This document shows, piece after piece, positions 43,301-55,319 of a DNA stretch of 64,000 nt; the first letter of the stretch is position 1, and every line of letters starts with the position of its first letter. The notes below the pieces were generated by a model. It did not search any database, was not told where the DNA came from, and was given only the letters and a program-made list of their open reading frames with translations. The DNA lies in assembly GCA_050084985.1 (NCBI GenBank), contig JBITNC010000001.1, positions 58,280,001-58,344,000 on the forward strand, given 5' to 3'. The position numbers and the translations under genes are program-made. Source of the DNA: Nageia nagi (taxonomy: Eukaryota; Pinophyta).

Positions 43301-45915
43301 ATTCTCAAATGGCCCATCAATGGAAAGAACTCAATAATGAAAACTATCTAGAAGAATGAAGAAGTTATAGGTTTACCATGGATGATTTGAGAAGAGAAAC
43401 TCCTTACAAAACCAATATAGCTTATCTAAGTCCTATTGATGATGACTTGGATATAGTTATACAACATTTAACATAATTAAGAATCCCTCATTCTTCTCAT
43501 GCTCATAATCTTCCTCTAAATCTAGATTATTTAGTGGAAGACATACAACTAGTTGATGATGTAAAAGGGATTGTATTAAGAAATATTCCACTTTCATAAA
43601 CTCATTCAGCTAATACTATACTCCATTGGGGTCCTTTTAAACATAAGTATGATCATGTCACACAATATCTTCTGGATGGACATTTAGTTCAATCAAATCT
43701 AATAAGATATGATTATACCCCTTCTACTATTTCTAGGTAAATGAAGGAATTTGATGATTGAATCTCCATACACATAGATACCCTTATGTAAGGATCGATA
43801 AATCATGCTAGATTTTATAATAATCCTTATTACATTTTAAAATAAAAGATACCAACTCCTTTGTCAAGCCATAGAACCCCTAGACAAGGACATGAAGTGA
43901 GAAAGAACCTTGATCCAACATGGTTTAAATTACAAGGAATACCTCCCTATGCACATAAGAAAGAGAATCTACCTCAAAATAATTTACAACACCAACAGTA
44001 ATAAAAAATAATTTTGTATAATCTAGGTGTACAACAATAAACTAAACTCATAGGACTCATTCAACAACCACTATTACAAACATAATTTGTGCTCAATGTA
44101 CATCAAAATAGGCTACCAATAAGATAACCCAATAAGCAAAATATTCAAATTCAACCTGGGCCTAGTCAAATAATGGGGAAGGATGAAAAATAACAACCTA
44201 TAGCATGATCGTTATCTCCCTAAGGTCGTGGAGTATATAAATATCAATACCCTTACTTGGCTAAGAAAAAAAAGCTTCACTTAAAAAATGACAAGATGAG
44301 CTTCAAAGGTATCATTTACCTCCACTTAGAAATAAAGGTCAATCATATTATCTTCCCACACCATTACATCAACAATAAATGCAACAATAATTACCTTCAT
44401 ATCTACCTCCACCATTTTCTCCACTATATTATGGAGTTTACTATGATGCCCAAACACCTTTTGAACAAAGATACGAATCATTCCCAAGGTATGAACAAAA
44501 ATTGGATCATAGAAATGAAGAATATCCTATGTACCAATACCAACCAAAAAAAGGGGATGATCTTCACAAGAGATTGATAGAAGTTGAAAAAGTTTCATAG
44601 AAAACTATTTGCAATGAACCAATTCATCCACGTGTTCCAAAAAAGGAGATTCCTTTCAAATTTGAAATTCCATAAATTAATCCATTCAAAGGAAAGGAAG
44701 ATCTTAAGGAACATATTAGGTGATTTAAGTATTCAAGTTATATTATTGCTAATGATTTTGCTTTAAGGCTGTCCATATTTCCCATGACACTTGCTAGACA
44801 AGTGATGGATTGATACAATAACTTAACAAAATATAGTATTCATTCATATGCATAACTTGCAAATATGTTCTTAGAACATTTTAGGGTAAATATCAAAGAT
44901 AAAACTTCCATCACTAATCTTATGAGATTACAACAATTTCAAGATGATTTGGTCACTAATTTCATCTCAAGATGGAGGGTAATTTTGAGAAGCATGCCCT
45001 ACACTTTACCCCAAGAAGAACTTGTAAAAATGTTTAGTCAAAGTTGTTTAAGTACTATCTCTAGTACCTTATTTATCCAACAACATAAGACCTTTGAAAA
45101 AGTTATTTACCAAGCTATTGTAATTGAAAAGGTCAAAAATACAATATGGTGAGATAAAAAGTAAGAAAAAGGAACCTTATGTTAAAAATAAAAATCAAAT
45201 AGAATAAATAAGTAAATCTTCACTAGCCAACAAAGTTTCTATCACCAAAGAAGTAGAACCAAATCCTCCAAAAATTGAAGAAAAAGACCTTAAACTACCA
45301 AGAAAGTTTACACCTTTCTCAGAATCCCTTTACAATATTCTGAAGAAACTTTGTGATCATCAAGTGATTACTTTTAAAAAAAAGACATGACCATCCTGAT
45401 GCTAAAAATAGTATATGGTATAATGAGAATGAATATTTTCATTTCCATCATTAAAAGGGTCATGATACAAATAAGTGTAAGACTTTACAACACAAAATCC
45501 AAAACTTGATCGATCAAGGAAAGTTGGAAGTTGACAACCCCTTAGCTATTCCTAATCAGAATTTGAGAATTTATCAAAATCCTCTCCCTCAACATTAGGC
45601 TAATAACATGTCATTACATACCCCTGAGAATCAAGTAACACATAACTAGAGTTATGATAATTCAACCTTTGTAAGGATGGTAAGTATTACCACAAGAGCT
45701 CAAAGGGTACAAGGAAGGAAAAATAATATTCCATACAATCAACCATATGTGTTTGTTATGAAACCCAATATACCTAGATCTCAACTACTTAAGGTCTCAA
45801 TGAAAGCATCCCTACATTAGTAATTGAAGAATTTGCAAGTGAAAATGTCTCTTTTTGAATTACTAAAACAATCTAAGAATCATAGGGATTTGATAAACTA
45901 ATTATTACAAACAAT
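43300..45915 (+). pseudogene. gag: Gypsy 3 gag, 3'-truncated at the chromovirus LTR
   Basis: The trace begins MAHQWKELNNENYLEE. The central core reads FKFEIP, NPFKGKEDLKEHI, KYSSYIIANDFALRL and SIFPMTLARQVMDWYNNL-like sequence (a stop where Trp is expected). The open part 44865-45152 has FRVNIKDKTSI and NFISRWRVILRSMPYTLPQE then LFIQQHKTFEKVIYQAIVIE. A C-terminal Cys/His segment (FHFH..KGHDTNKCKTLQHK) lies near 45430-45495, and MSLFELLKQSKNHRDLI near 45845-45895. The homology ends at about 45915, just before the large repeat at 45930. Two open frames (44257-44577, 44584-44766) are out-of-frame shadows of this gag. Confidence 0.8.
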
Positions 45916-48287
45916 TGAGTTGGCTAGCTTATATCTATTGGCTAGGCTCACCATAGAATCCAACATCCCTATGTCCATATCTTGGGGAGCCCTGGGTATT
46001 GAAACAATACTCTCAAGTAGTCTGTATAGTCTAGTTAATTTAAATTAAGGTTATAAAATAAAAACCACCCATGACCTAATAATACCATATCATATACAAG
46101 AAGAATCAAAACAACTTGCTTAGGAAGTCACATAAGAGATTTGGAGTAGTACAAATATCCCATACACATGGTAATACATAATTAATACCACTTTATAAAA
46201 GTTCTCATACTAATGTTTAGTAACATGCCTTGAGATGACACTAAAGTTAGCTATTGCTATAAAGGAAGTGCAATGCAAAATGGTCCATACTCGAGGAATA
46301 TTATTTTGGAATGTCATTTAGCTAGGGAGGTTCAACTAATGAATATTCCATGCCGTCTCATTATCAAATCCATCCAAAAGTTTTCTTTTTGGTTGAGTTG
46401 ATTTTTTTAGGGTTTTCTCTTTCATTTGGGTTGTTTTCAAATTTACTACTCATATATTACATTGTCAAATCTATTAGATATTTATGGATTGTTGTTAAGG
46501 TTTACCATTAAATTCATGTATCAATCTTAACAATGTCACTATAATAAAAGGCCATTAATTTACTACTAAATATTCCCACTTGAATGGTTATCATTCCTTC
46601 TTAACCAATTATAAATCATCCTTAAAGAGGTAACATTTACTAAAGGTATTAAATATACACTTAGGTTATCTCATTTATTCTCAATTTGATTCTTAAGATT
46701 TACTAAGATCCCCTTATTTACCATTAAATCATCCTCTACTTTCTCAATAAGGATTATATATATCCTTGAAGCCATTAGGATTATTTATTTGTCATATAAA
46801 CTTCTTCACCTTCTTGAGTTGGATTATGTCTTTATTTGAGTTACCTTGTTAGGGTTTCACTTACCAAATATTACTTTACTAAATACTTATTCCATCTACA
46901 AGGAGTTAGGATTAATAGCAAGTTATTTAACTTTAATCCCTTTTTCTATAGTTTTACTAAGATCTACTCTTAGCCACAAATAAAGACTAAGACTACAAAA
47001 TTGTTCAATATTTTCTTATATTGTAAGGGTACTAATGTTAATCCATGAATTAAAGTTTACTCTAAAAGTAGTAACGACCATAGGAATTCTTTATCATCCT
47101 TCACAATATTCTTGTATTACTTCATATAAACAATCACGTTTACTTTAACATTAATGAGATTTGAATAAGTAGATAATATAGGGTCTATTAAGAATTTCAA
47201 GACATTTTCACCAAACTTGCATAAATACATGATAATCACTTACAAGGCTTTAGAGCCATCCTTATTATTTATAAAGGATTCCCTTATAAGTTTTGCATAA
47301 AAAAATACAAAGTAGATGTTTCAAATCTTAAGTTAGAGTCTTTGAATACATCGTCATCCTCTTGATGTAGAGTTTTCATCTTCATCTTTCAAGCTTCTTC
47401 CAAGCTTCAAGGGAGATTGGGCTGAGTACTAGGAAGAATGAAGAGATTTAAGGATCAAGACAACCCTCTTTTTGCTTGTGACTGTAATGCATATTAAATT
47501 TATCTAACTTATTAAAACATTTTTTGTGGATCTTAGGAGGTTTGTAGGTCCTCCTTTCCTTGATCACATGAACTATAGCATTCAAAAATCATTCTTAAAT
47601 ATGATTGAATTTGAATTCATTTTAGAAATGCTTTAAAATTTCTTATACATTAAATGATGTTATGTAATATTGCACAATATTATAACAACAATTTCACCAC
47701 TTATTAAAGAAATAAAATCTTATTCAAAATAGAGTTGCACCACACCACACTATCAAATATTAAATATTTGTCATTACAATAATATATATATAAGGAGATT
47801 ATATATCACATAATTTTATATGAACACCATACACAATGTAGGATTCAATATGGTATCTACCCAAAAATCAGCTAATGTTTTTATTAAGGCAAATAGTGAG
47901 CAGTGTGCGTAGGTTCATGGTCAACACATAAGAATAGAGGTAACATTAATTCTATAGAGAAATGCTGAAACTCCATTCATAAAGGAGATCCAATGTCATA
48001 CAAATTCTACAAATTGGTTGATTTTTATGTAGTTTATAATGGTGTAGCCCCTTTAAATAGAATGAAGAGGAAAAAAAAGAAAAGGGTTCGCATACTTCTT
48101 AGATCCATATCAAGAATTGAAATATAGATGAGAGGAAATGTATTAACAACTTCAAGGAATATCTATCTCTTTAAGGCATGAGAAGCTTCATAGAGGTGGG
48201 GCAATATTTATTTGAATGGTTTCAAATCCTTGAGGTGACGTAAAGGAATTTATGAAGTAGTTATTGGATCTAAAGAAGAACTTTGCA

Positions 48288-48870
48288 ACCTTTATTAACA
48301 TCCTCCCAACATATACCACTATGTGAGCTTGAGAGGGAGGTATAAAGGTCTATCAAAGAGTAGTTAAAATGGTTTCTCAATGGGTACTATGGTTGCGAGT
48401 GTCTATATACAAGAAATGTAAAAATTTGGGAATTGTTTGATAACATAATTTTAGAAATTTTATTCATGGAATTCAATGATGGTAGGATACATAGAGAAAG
48501 GAGGATTCTAAAGGGTGTGTAAAGGTAAAACCAAAATCTGAATCCTTTATCAACATTTTTTTGACATATGCCATCATGGGAGCTTTAGAACAAGGAATGA
48601 AGATCCATCAAAGACTAGTTAAAAATGATTTCACATTGGATATTGTGGTTGTGAAAGTAGAATAGTTTAACTAAAAGGTACGTGCAATAATAAAAGCTAA
48701 ACTCTAATTCCTTTACCAACATGTTTCCAACACACACCATTATGATTCATTAAGGAATAGGTGAAAAATATTTTACATCAAATAATGTGGCTATGAGCAC
48801 CCAAATAGCCATGTGTGCAAGATATGGAAAAATACACTAGGTCCATGAGTTACAAATAGGATATCATGGG
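48288..48870. repeat. Three degenerate repeat units inside the chromovirus LTR
   Basis: Units start at 48288, 48543 and 48708. Each has CCTTTAYYAACAT, then a CA.A.CCA segment, then ATYAARGA.TAGKT and a TGG.TATG or TGTGG segment. The second LTR has the matching set at 57716, 57970 and 58116, so the repeats predate integration. Confidence 0.7.
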
Positions 48871-49458
48871 CTCTTCAAATGGATTTTTCTCAAACATAAA
48901 TAGAGAATGTAGAAAAAAAGGAGAGTAATTCAATAATTATTTAAGACATTACCAAATTTCAAAGTGGAAGTACTAAGGATGAAATTAAAACTTTTACTAA
49001 ATAAATTCCTTAAGTATCCATGACAAGGGAGTTGTCAAATCAAGTAAATAAAATAATATTATGCCATAGGAGTTTGTACTCGAATCATTCCCATCAACAA
49101 ATTTTGAATAACAAAATAAAAGGCTATACTCCTTTCAAAGGGAAAAAGAAAAGTACCAACTATCACATGTAGCATATTAAATAATCTAGATAGCATGTCC
49201 TTTTAAATGGAGCAAGTCCATTATCAAAAACTATTTCAGATACCTTTATCAAACAATCCTACCACACAACATTTTAAATAACACCAAGTAAGACTACTTA
49301 TTTAACTAGACATTTTAACTTTATTGTCTAAAATGCAAAAGAATGCATCTAAAATTGGAGAGGGAGAGACTTCTTTTCATCACATAACTCTACACCCAAA
49401 GCTTGAGAATAAAACTATTGAGATAGTAGATAGATTTTTTTCCTAATTTCCATACTCC

Positions 49459-49466
49459 TATTTATA
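49459..49466 (-). promoter_or_regulatory. TATA box of the chromovirus 3' LTR
   Basis: The minus strand reads GGCTATAAATAGGAG, a canonical plant TATA box, conserved at 58872-58865 in the other LTR. It lies about 800 bp from the LTR start, so U3 is about 800 bp and R plus U5 would span more than 3.5 kb. Confidence 0.75.
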
Positions 49467-50375
49467 GCCAAGGAGGTTTGAGTATGTCCAAATGAACATC
49501 TATGCATCCCTTTAATAAGTTTTGTGGTAGGTTTTATTAAAGTTGTTAATGATTGTAGTGGCATTAAATACTTTGTGAACCTTTTTTATTAACTGAAAAA
49601 TTAGTGCCAACTATTTTCCATACCTAACACAAGAAAACAAAATAAGTAGGGTCATAACTCAAATTATTTTTATAAACCATTAAATATATTGTAACATCAC
49701 AAAGTGACCTTAGTCCTTTCTAACTATTATTATTTTAATTTTCACTTACTAACAACTATAAGTAAAATTTCAAATTCAAAACAAGGGGATATTCCTTGCC
49801 TTGCCTTTTCAAATTTAAATTGCAAAAATTCACAACAAGAAATCAATCACACATCTTACCTGCAATGGTCACCTCATTCTACTAGATAAATTGTTAATCC
49901 ATACACATCCACAAACACACATGCATCATGAAAATTGATATTTATGACTAATTATTCTACCATGCAACTATATGATTTAATATGATCATTAAGGTTTGTT
50001 AATGAACCAACTCCAATCATTTTCTCACTCTTACCCTTCCATTCCTGTCATTGATTTACCCTTAGTTCCTTGGGTCTTTTTCTGAAGTTTCCATTTCAAT
50101 TTAACCTATGACCTATATCTCAACATCTTGAAGCCAGCATAAAATTGATACAATAAATCATATCATTATTCAAAACTTATCATCATGTAGCTTAATTCAG
50201 ATTGAATCTCATTAGGAATTCAATGGTACTCGAGTCTTAAAAGTGTAATTGGGTGGGTTGTTACATACTACCCACCTTAAAAGGAACACATTCCCATGTG
50301 TTCTTAAATACAATCATAATATATTCACAAAGTTTTTAAAAATGTTTAATATGATCAAGAAAACAAATAGAGAAA

Positions 50376-50588
50376 TTATCTTCTCATGGTGGATTTAACT
50401 TCCCAAGTGGAATATGTTTCAGAATACTTATCCCATTGTACTAAACACTCATTAATCTCCTGATTTCTTAGTTTCTTAGTTTTAAAATTTATAATTATAA
50501 TAGGGAAAAATTCAATAGCTTGAGGGTCTAAAATTTGTAAATTAGAAAAATCAAACACATGAGAGGGTTCAACAACATATCTTCTCAA
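50376..50588 (-). pseudogene. Chromodomain at the integrase C-terminus
   Basis: The open minus frame ends FKTKKLRNQEINECLVQWDK followed by YSETYSTWEVKSTMRR. This matches the retroelement chromodomain pattern ILD.K.K.LRN..I.E.LVQW.......TWE. Chromodomains of this group are thought to guide integration to marked heterochromatin. One aromatic-cage position is replaced (no Tyr/Trp before the LRN segment that I can align). It follows decayed integrase and precedes the purine tract. Confidence 0.85.
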
Positions 50589-50599
50589 TAAAGATACAT

Positions 50600-51408
50600 A
50601 AAATAGATCATGTATTTTTGATAAACTTGGTGGTAAAGCATGTTTGTAGGCTACTAGACTCTTCTTATCAATAATTTCAAAAGGAAAAAAAAATGAGGAT
50701 CTAATTTAGTTGAATTTATGGTACTTTTCATGGGTTAAACTCATAAGAATACTTTTTCACCAATAACAAATTCTCAAGGAGTTCTTTTATGATCAGCATA
50801 ACACTTTTTTCGATCGATGGATTCCTTCAACTTTTTCAAATGGAATTCAGTTGTTCCTCAATTTACTTTAACATTTCAAGCTAGATCATTAACCAATCCT
50901 AATAACTATTCCAAGATAAAGGAGTCTTGCATCTCCTTCCATAGAGAGCCTCAAATGGAGCCATTCCTAATGATGAATGATAACCATTATTATAAGCAAA
51001 TTTGACTAAGTAGAGGTAATCCTCCCATTTAGTATTTTTCTCCATACAATACATTTTGAGAATATCCTAAAGGAATCTATTTACTCATTCAATTTAATTG
51101 TCTATCTTAGGATGATATGTTGAACTTATATTCAATTTTGTTCCCAATGCCTTATGCAATGATTTCCAAAACACGGATGTGAACTTAGAATATCCGTGGT
51201 AATACCTCCTAGATGTGTTGCATAAGAGGGACGATGATCTTCTTGCATGATTAAATTTATCAAAGTTTTCCTTCTTTGGGATGGCTAATATGTCCTTAAA
51301 ATAAAAAATTCCATCTTTTTTAGTAAAATCTTGAGATGATGTGGTACCTATCCTAATCAATTCCTGGATGGTTCTGTAATACAGATCTTCTTTTTGTAAA
51401 ACTTTCAC
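50600..51408 (-). pseudogene. Chromovirus integrase, internally deleted
   Basis: Reading the minus strand: a LYYRTIQELIRIGTT segment and KDGIFYFKDILAIPKK at 51408-51260, then KFTSVFWKSLHKALGTKLNI and SSTYHPKIDN (51180-51094). Further on come ERVNRFL-like sequence, KWEDYLYLVKFAYNNGYHSS and LGMAPFEALYGRRCKTPLSW (about 51050-50910). The DKFNHARRSS segment jumps from the start of the zinc-finger region to the end of the core, so the HHCC finger and the first two catalytic Asp residues are deleted. Confidence 0.82.
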
Positions 51409-51453
51409 TTGATCAATAAAGTCAAATTAACTTCTTTTCATGGCATTTACATG

Positions 51454-51850
51454 TCATATATGACTCAAAGATTCTATCACTTTATTTTCCTTTCCTTTGA
51501 TGTATTCAATTCCAAAATCATATTCAACTAGGAATTCCATGCATCGCCTTTGCCTAGCATTTAGATCCGATTGAGTAAAAAGGTACTTCAAAATTTGGTG
51601 ATCAATTTCAAGTTTGAAAGCTTTTCCTAAAATATAGTATCTCCACATTTTGATTGCATGGAATACTTCCACTAACTCAAGATTGTGAGTTTTATAATTC
51701 AACTCATGTGTTTTTAGGTTTCTATATTCATATGCTACTAGATTTCTATTTTATGATAACACACCACCCAAACCTTCTAGAGAAGCATCCGTGCATTCTA
51801 CATAATCATCATGTAGGTTAGGGATAGTGAGAACTAGTGCCTTGGTAATC
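51454..51850 (-). pseudogene. Chromovirus RNase H
   Basis: The open part 51702-51454 reads NYKTHNLELVEVFHAIKMWR, GKAFKLEIDHQILKYLFTQS and LNARQRRCMEFLVEYDFGIE, then KENKVIESLSHI. It matches the gypsy RNase H (NYPTHDLELAAVV.ALK.WR, TDHKSLKYLF.Q..LN.RQRRW.E). Catalytic Glu and the DH Asp are present. The final ADALSR Asp is replaced by Glu-Ser (VIESLS). Confidence 0.88.
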
Positions 51851-51899
51851 CTTTCTTTCAAAGTTGCAAAAGTTTTTTCACATTTTTTTATCCATTTGA

Positions 51900-52720
51900 A
51901 CACCTTATTTTTATTTTAAAGGTTGGTGATGGGATCGAATATCTTTGAGAAATATTTGAAAAACCTTCGATAGTACCCAGATAATCCCATAAAACTCCTT
52001 TCCTTAGTCACATTTGTTGGTGTGGACAACTCATTATTACTTCCACTTTCTAGGGATCAATTGAAATTTCTTTTGCAGAGATGATGTGACCTAGATACTA
52101 AATTTGGAAAACATAGAAGTCATATTTTGAAAACTTTTCATATAATTGGTTTCTTATCAACACCTCTAAAGCTAACCTTAGATGATAATTATGTTCTTCC
52201 TCATTCTTTAAGTAGATGAGGATATCATCCAAAAATAATAACATAGAGTTATCTTAGTATTCTCGATAAACACTATTCATCAAGTTCATGAATGTTGTAG
52301 GGGAATTCATTAACTCAAAAGGTAATACAATAAACTCATAGTGTCCATACCTAGTTTTAAAGTTATCTTATGGGTTTTTGACCCTTTAATCCTTAATTTA
52401 TGGTATCCTGATCTCAAATCTATCTTGGAGATAATACTAGCATCTTTAAGTTGATCAAACTAGTCATCAATCCTAGGTAAAGGATACATATTCTTAATGG
52501 TGACCTTGTTCAACATCCTATAATCAATACACAACCTTAGTGTTCCATATTTCTTTTTAAAAAATAATATAGGAGCACCCCATGGTGATACACTTCATTT
52601 TATCAACCCTTTTTCTATCAAATCTTATAATTGTACCTTCAATTCTTACATCTCAATGGTATTCATTCTATATGGGGTTCTAGAAATAGGTTAATCTCTT
52701 GATACTAAATCTATTGAGAA
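51900..52720 (-). pseudogene. Chromovirus reverse transcriptase
   Basis: Minus-strand pieces read [40 protein letters not shown] and RIDD with a stop, [19 protein letters not shown] (about 52590-52385). Then come [20 protein letters not shown] and the catalytic FLDDILIY (about 52222-52200). After that are the connection and a TVDPKKV-type region decayed. The YVDD-type box is LDD here, normal variation being V/I. The polymerase is the best preserved part of the element. Confidence 0.9.
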
Positions 52721-52959
52721 GTAAAATTCTCATTTTGGGGGTAATCTCGATAGATCTTCAGAGAATACATCTTTGTATTCTCTCAACATAGGGTACTTAT
52801 TTAATAAATCTCACTCCTTATCCTCTTTTTACACTTCCTTAACCTTGATTGCATAAATCCTCTCCCATTTTCTAATACTTATTTCAACTTGCATGGATAT
52901 AATCAAGTAAGGTTCAAAATATCCTTGATTATTGTACACCTCAATTTTTTTTGAGATAT

Positions 52960-53300
52960 ATAAGTGTATTCTACCCATATTTATTAAAATTCAATCAAAT
53001 CCTTATGGTCCATCAACCAATCCATGCCTAAGATGATATTTTAAGAGACTAGGATAACCACATACAAATCCCACAGAATAGATCCTTTGGGTAATTCTAG
53101 TTCAACATCCCTAAAGCATTATTTAACAGGGTATTTTTGACCTGATATAAACTCCACTTGCCACCCATTTGCCAAATATTTTGGTGCCTTTGACATGTCT
53201 TTAACTAAGGAATTCAAAATAAAACTATCTGTATTATCACAATCTATCAAAATCTTAAAATATTTATCAGAAAATTTACTAAGGATTTGGAGAGGTGTGG
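52960..53300 (-). pseudogene. Chromovirus protease
   Basis: FKILIDCDNTDSFILNSLVK stands where the family has LIDSGSTHSFI; the catalytic DSG is DCD. GWQVEFISGQKYPVK and LWDLYVVILVS follow, and ILGMDWLMDHKDLIEF (about 53030-52985) matches ILGMDWL..H.A.IDC. Confidence 0.82.
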
Positions 53301-53319
53301 CTTGTACTTTGTTCTATCT

Positions 53320-54700
53320 CGATTTGATAACTATAAAGATTTAATGTTCTTTAAGAAGATCTATCTTTTGGGGATACTGATTGGCATAATGAGCTCTACT
53401 AGAGTTCTAGCATCCATCTCGAGGAGCTTTCTTTTATTTGGGAAACTTATCTCTTAATGTATTTTGATTGCCTCTATACTCGAGAAACCCTTGACCATGG
53501 TTTTAAAACCTTGGTTTCCATTTCTAGGATTTTGATGTTGCTTATGAAACTATCGATCCTTCTTTTAGAAATTCTTCTTCTTAAAGCCTTTGTTCCCAAA
53601 TGGTCTCTTCTCAAATCTAGAGTTATTACCATCCTTGTAACCATGATTATATTCTTTGATCTTCTTGTTGCTTGTTTGCTATGCTTTATGCTTTGCACTA
53701 TGATTCTTTTGATGGATTTCCTTATCTTTTTTATTTGGAATCTTGTAGTTTACAAAGGTCTTATTGATTCCAAAGTTAATTTCTTCCCTTTTTGTAAGGT
53801 CATATGCCTCTTCCAGCATTTTGGGATTCAAGACATTTACCACAATTTTGATCTTGGGATCTAGTCCCACAAGGAATATATGGAATGTCATATGATTCTA
53901 ATTTTTTGGGATGTATTTAAGAAGTTTGATAAATCTCTGATGATAACTCTAAATACTCATGGATCCTTTCTAAAAAGTATAGTATTCTTCATACTTTTTA
54001 TCATAGTACACCTGAAGAATTAATCTCTTGTGAAATGCTACAATAAATTCTATCCATTTTAGGTACTAGATCCTGTGATCATTCTTATATGCATTCCATC
54101 ACTCAAGTAATATCCTAAAAATTATATGTAACCCATACCATTTTGGTTTCCAACAATAAGTTTTCTATTGAGAAGTAGGTTTTTGCTTCTTCTAACCACA
54201 CTTCTACTTATTCTCCTTCTTGCTTACCATTAAATTTTAGGATTTGAGCTTTTTTGAGATCTGTTGCAAGTTCTTGTTCAATTCTTTCCTAGATCTAATC
54301 ATCTATCCCTTTAGATCTTGCTTATTTTGGAACAAATTCTTCTCTTAGAGGTTTAGCCCATGGATTCAACAGATTATTTATTATTTCTTATTTCTTTGCC
54401 ACTTGCTCTTGTAATCTCATGATGGATTCTTCTCCTCCATTATTTCAAATGGAACAACTTGAAGAAATCACATTATCATTACTAGGAACCCTTATGTTGG
54501 CAATCCTAATTATTCTATTTCTAGCATTTCATCCCCTAATATTTGCATTTCGCAACCTAAAATTTCTTTGGTTTTCCTTGGTATTGTTATTCATAGGAAG
54601 TCCATTTTTGGCACCTTATCCCTATTGCCTAAAGCTCTTGTTACATGTCTTGGAATTGCAATAATCTAATTCCACCAAATGGTATTGTTATTAGGCTTAA
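53320..54700 (-). pseudogene. gag: Chromovirus gag
   Basis: The open frame 53891-53679 reads MTFHIFLVGLDPKIKIVVNV, then MLEEAYDLTKREEINFG, the chromovirus gag C-terminal half (F..GL.P.I...V....P.....A...A...E). The upstream part (about 54130-53920) has a FRILLE..NAYKNDHRI-type segment and QRFIKLLKYIPKN-like sequence. A decayed knuckle NSSRAHYANQYPQK (family CW.CG..GHYA..CP) lies near 53350-53410. The plus-strand open frames at 53457-53864 and 54419-54664 are antisense shadows. Confidence 0.8.
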
Positions 54701-54775
54701 GCATATTCATCTTGACTTCCTAAACTCTTACAACAAAATAATCATGGGCCATAGGCCCAAGAGTTTGAACTTGAT

Positions 54776-54787
54776 GCTTTGATACCA
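54776..54787 (-). other. Chromovirus primer-binding site
   Basis: The minus strand reads TGGTATCAAAGC, the initiator-Met tRNA complement with one change. It lies upstream of gag, but 530 bp from the place where the two LTR copies stop matching. Confidence 0.8.
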
Positions 54788-54793
54788 ATCTAA

Positions 54794-55319
54794 ACATTCT
54801 CTTTAAAACTCTAAAATTTCATACCTAATTTTTTTTATTAGTTTAAACACTCGAATGATCTAGGAATGGATTCATGTGATCCATATGAGCTTGTCAATGC
54901 TACTAGCTAATCAACACCCATATGGTAAGATAAACTTGATTAAATCTCTTTTGGTATTCATTCCACAATGCTCATCCTATTGAGGAGATGCCTTAAATGT
55001 AACCCCACCATTTCCACTTCACGAACTATACCATAGACATTTTGAACATGACATAGTGGTTTCCTACTCAGAGCCCATATCACTGGAGAGAATGTACATC
55101 CACTAAGTTACACATCCTTATCTAATAATAACCATCCAACTCATAGGAGTAGATAGTTTATACTAGAAAAACTTCCTTATGAGTGCATAACATCATCATC
55201 TTCCTATGTGCTTGACTACAAGTAGTATGACTACTAAATTACCTTCAGCTGGTAACCTTAGTTTTATCAAATGCTATCCTCATCTTACACCCTATCAAGG
55301 ATATGATACAATAGCCTAT
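54794..55319 (-). other. Probable unpaired tail of the chromovirus 5' LTR
   Basis: This segment lies between the priming site and the start of LTR homology. By position it should be LTR tail (U5), absent from the truncated 3' LTR. Alternatively it is an insertion in the leader. The plus-strand frame 55206-55424 is not recognised. Confidence 0.5.

Larger units (their letters stand above)
45930..50265 (-). repeat. Chromovirus 3' LTR (element orientation minus)
   Basis: It matches 55320-59669 from TATATCTATTGGCTAGGCTC at the left to GGGTGGGTTGTTACA at the right. Compared with the priming-site position in the other LTR, about 520 bp of the terminal tail is missing here, so this LTR is probably truncated at its junction with gypsy 3. 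Confidence 0.88.

Noticed and set aside
53457-53864. 135-codon plus-strand open frame rich in Leu and Phe
   Set aside because: It is antisense to the chromovirus gag and knuckle region, which has clear homology on the minus strand.
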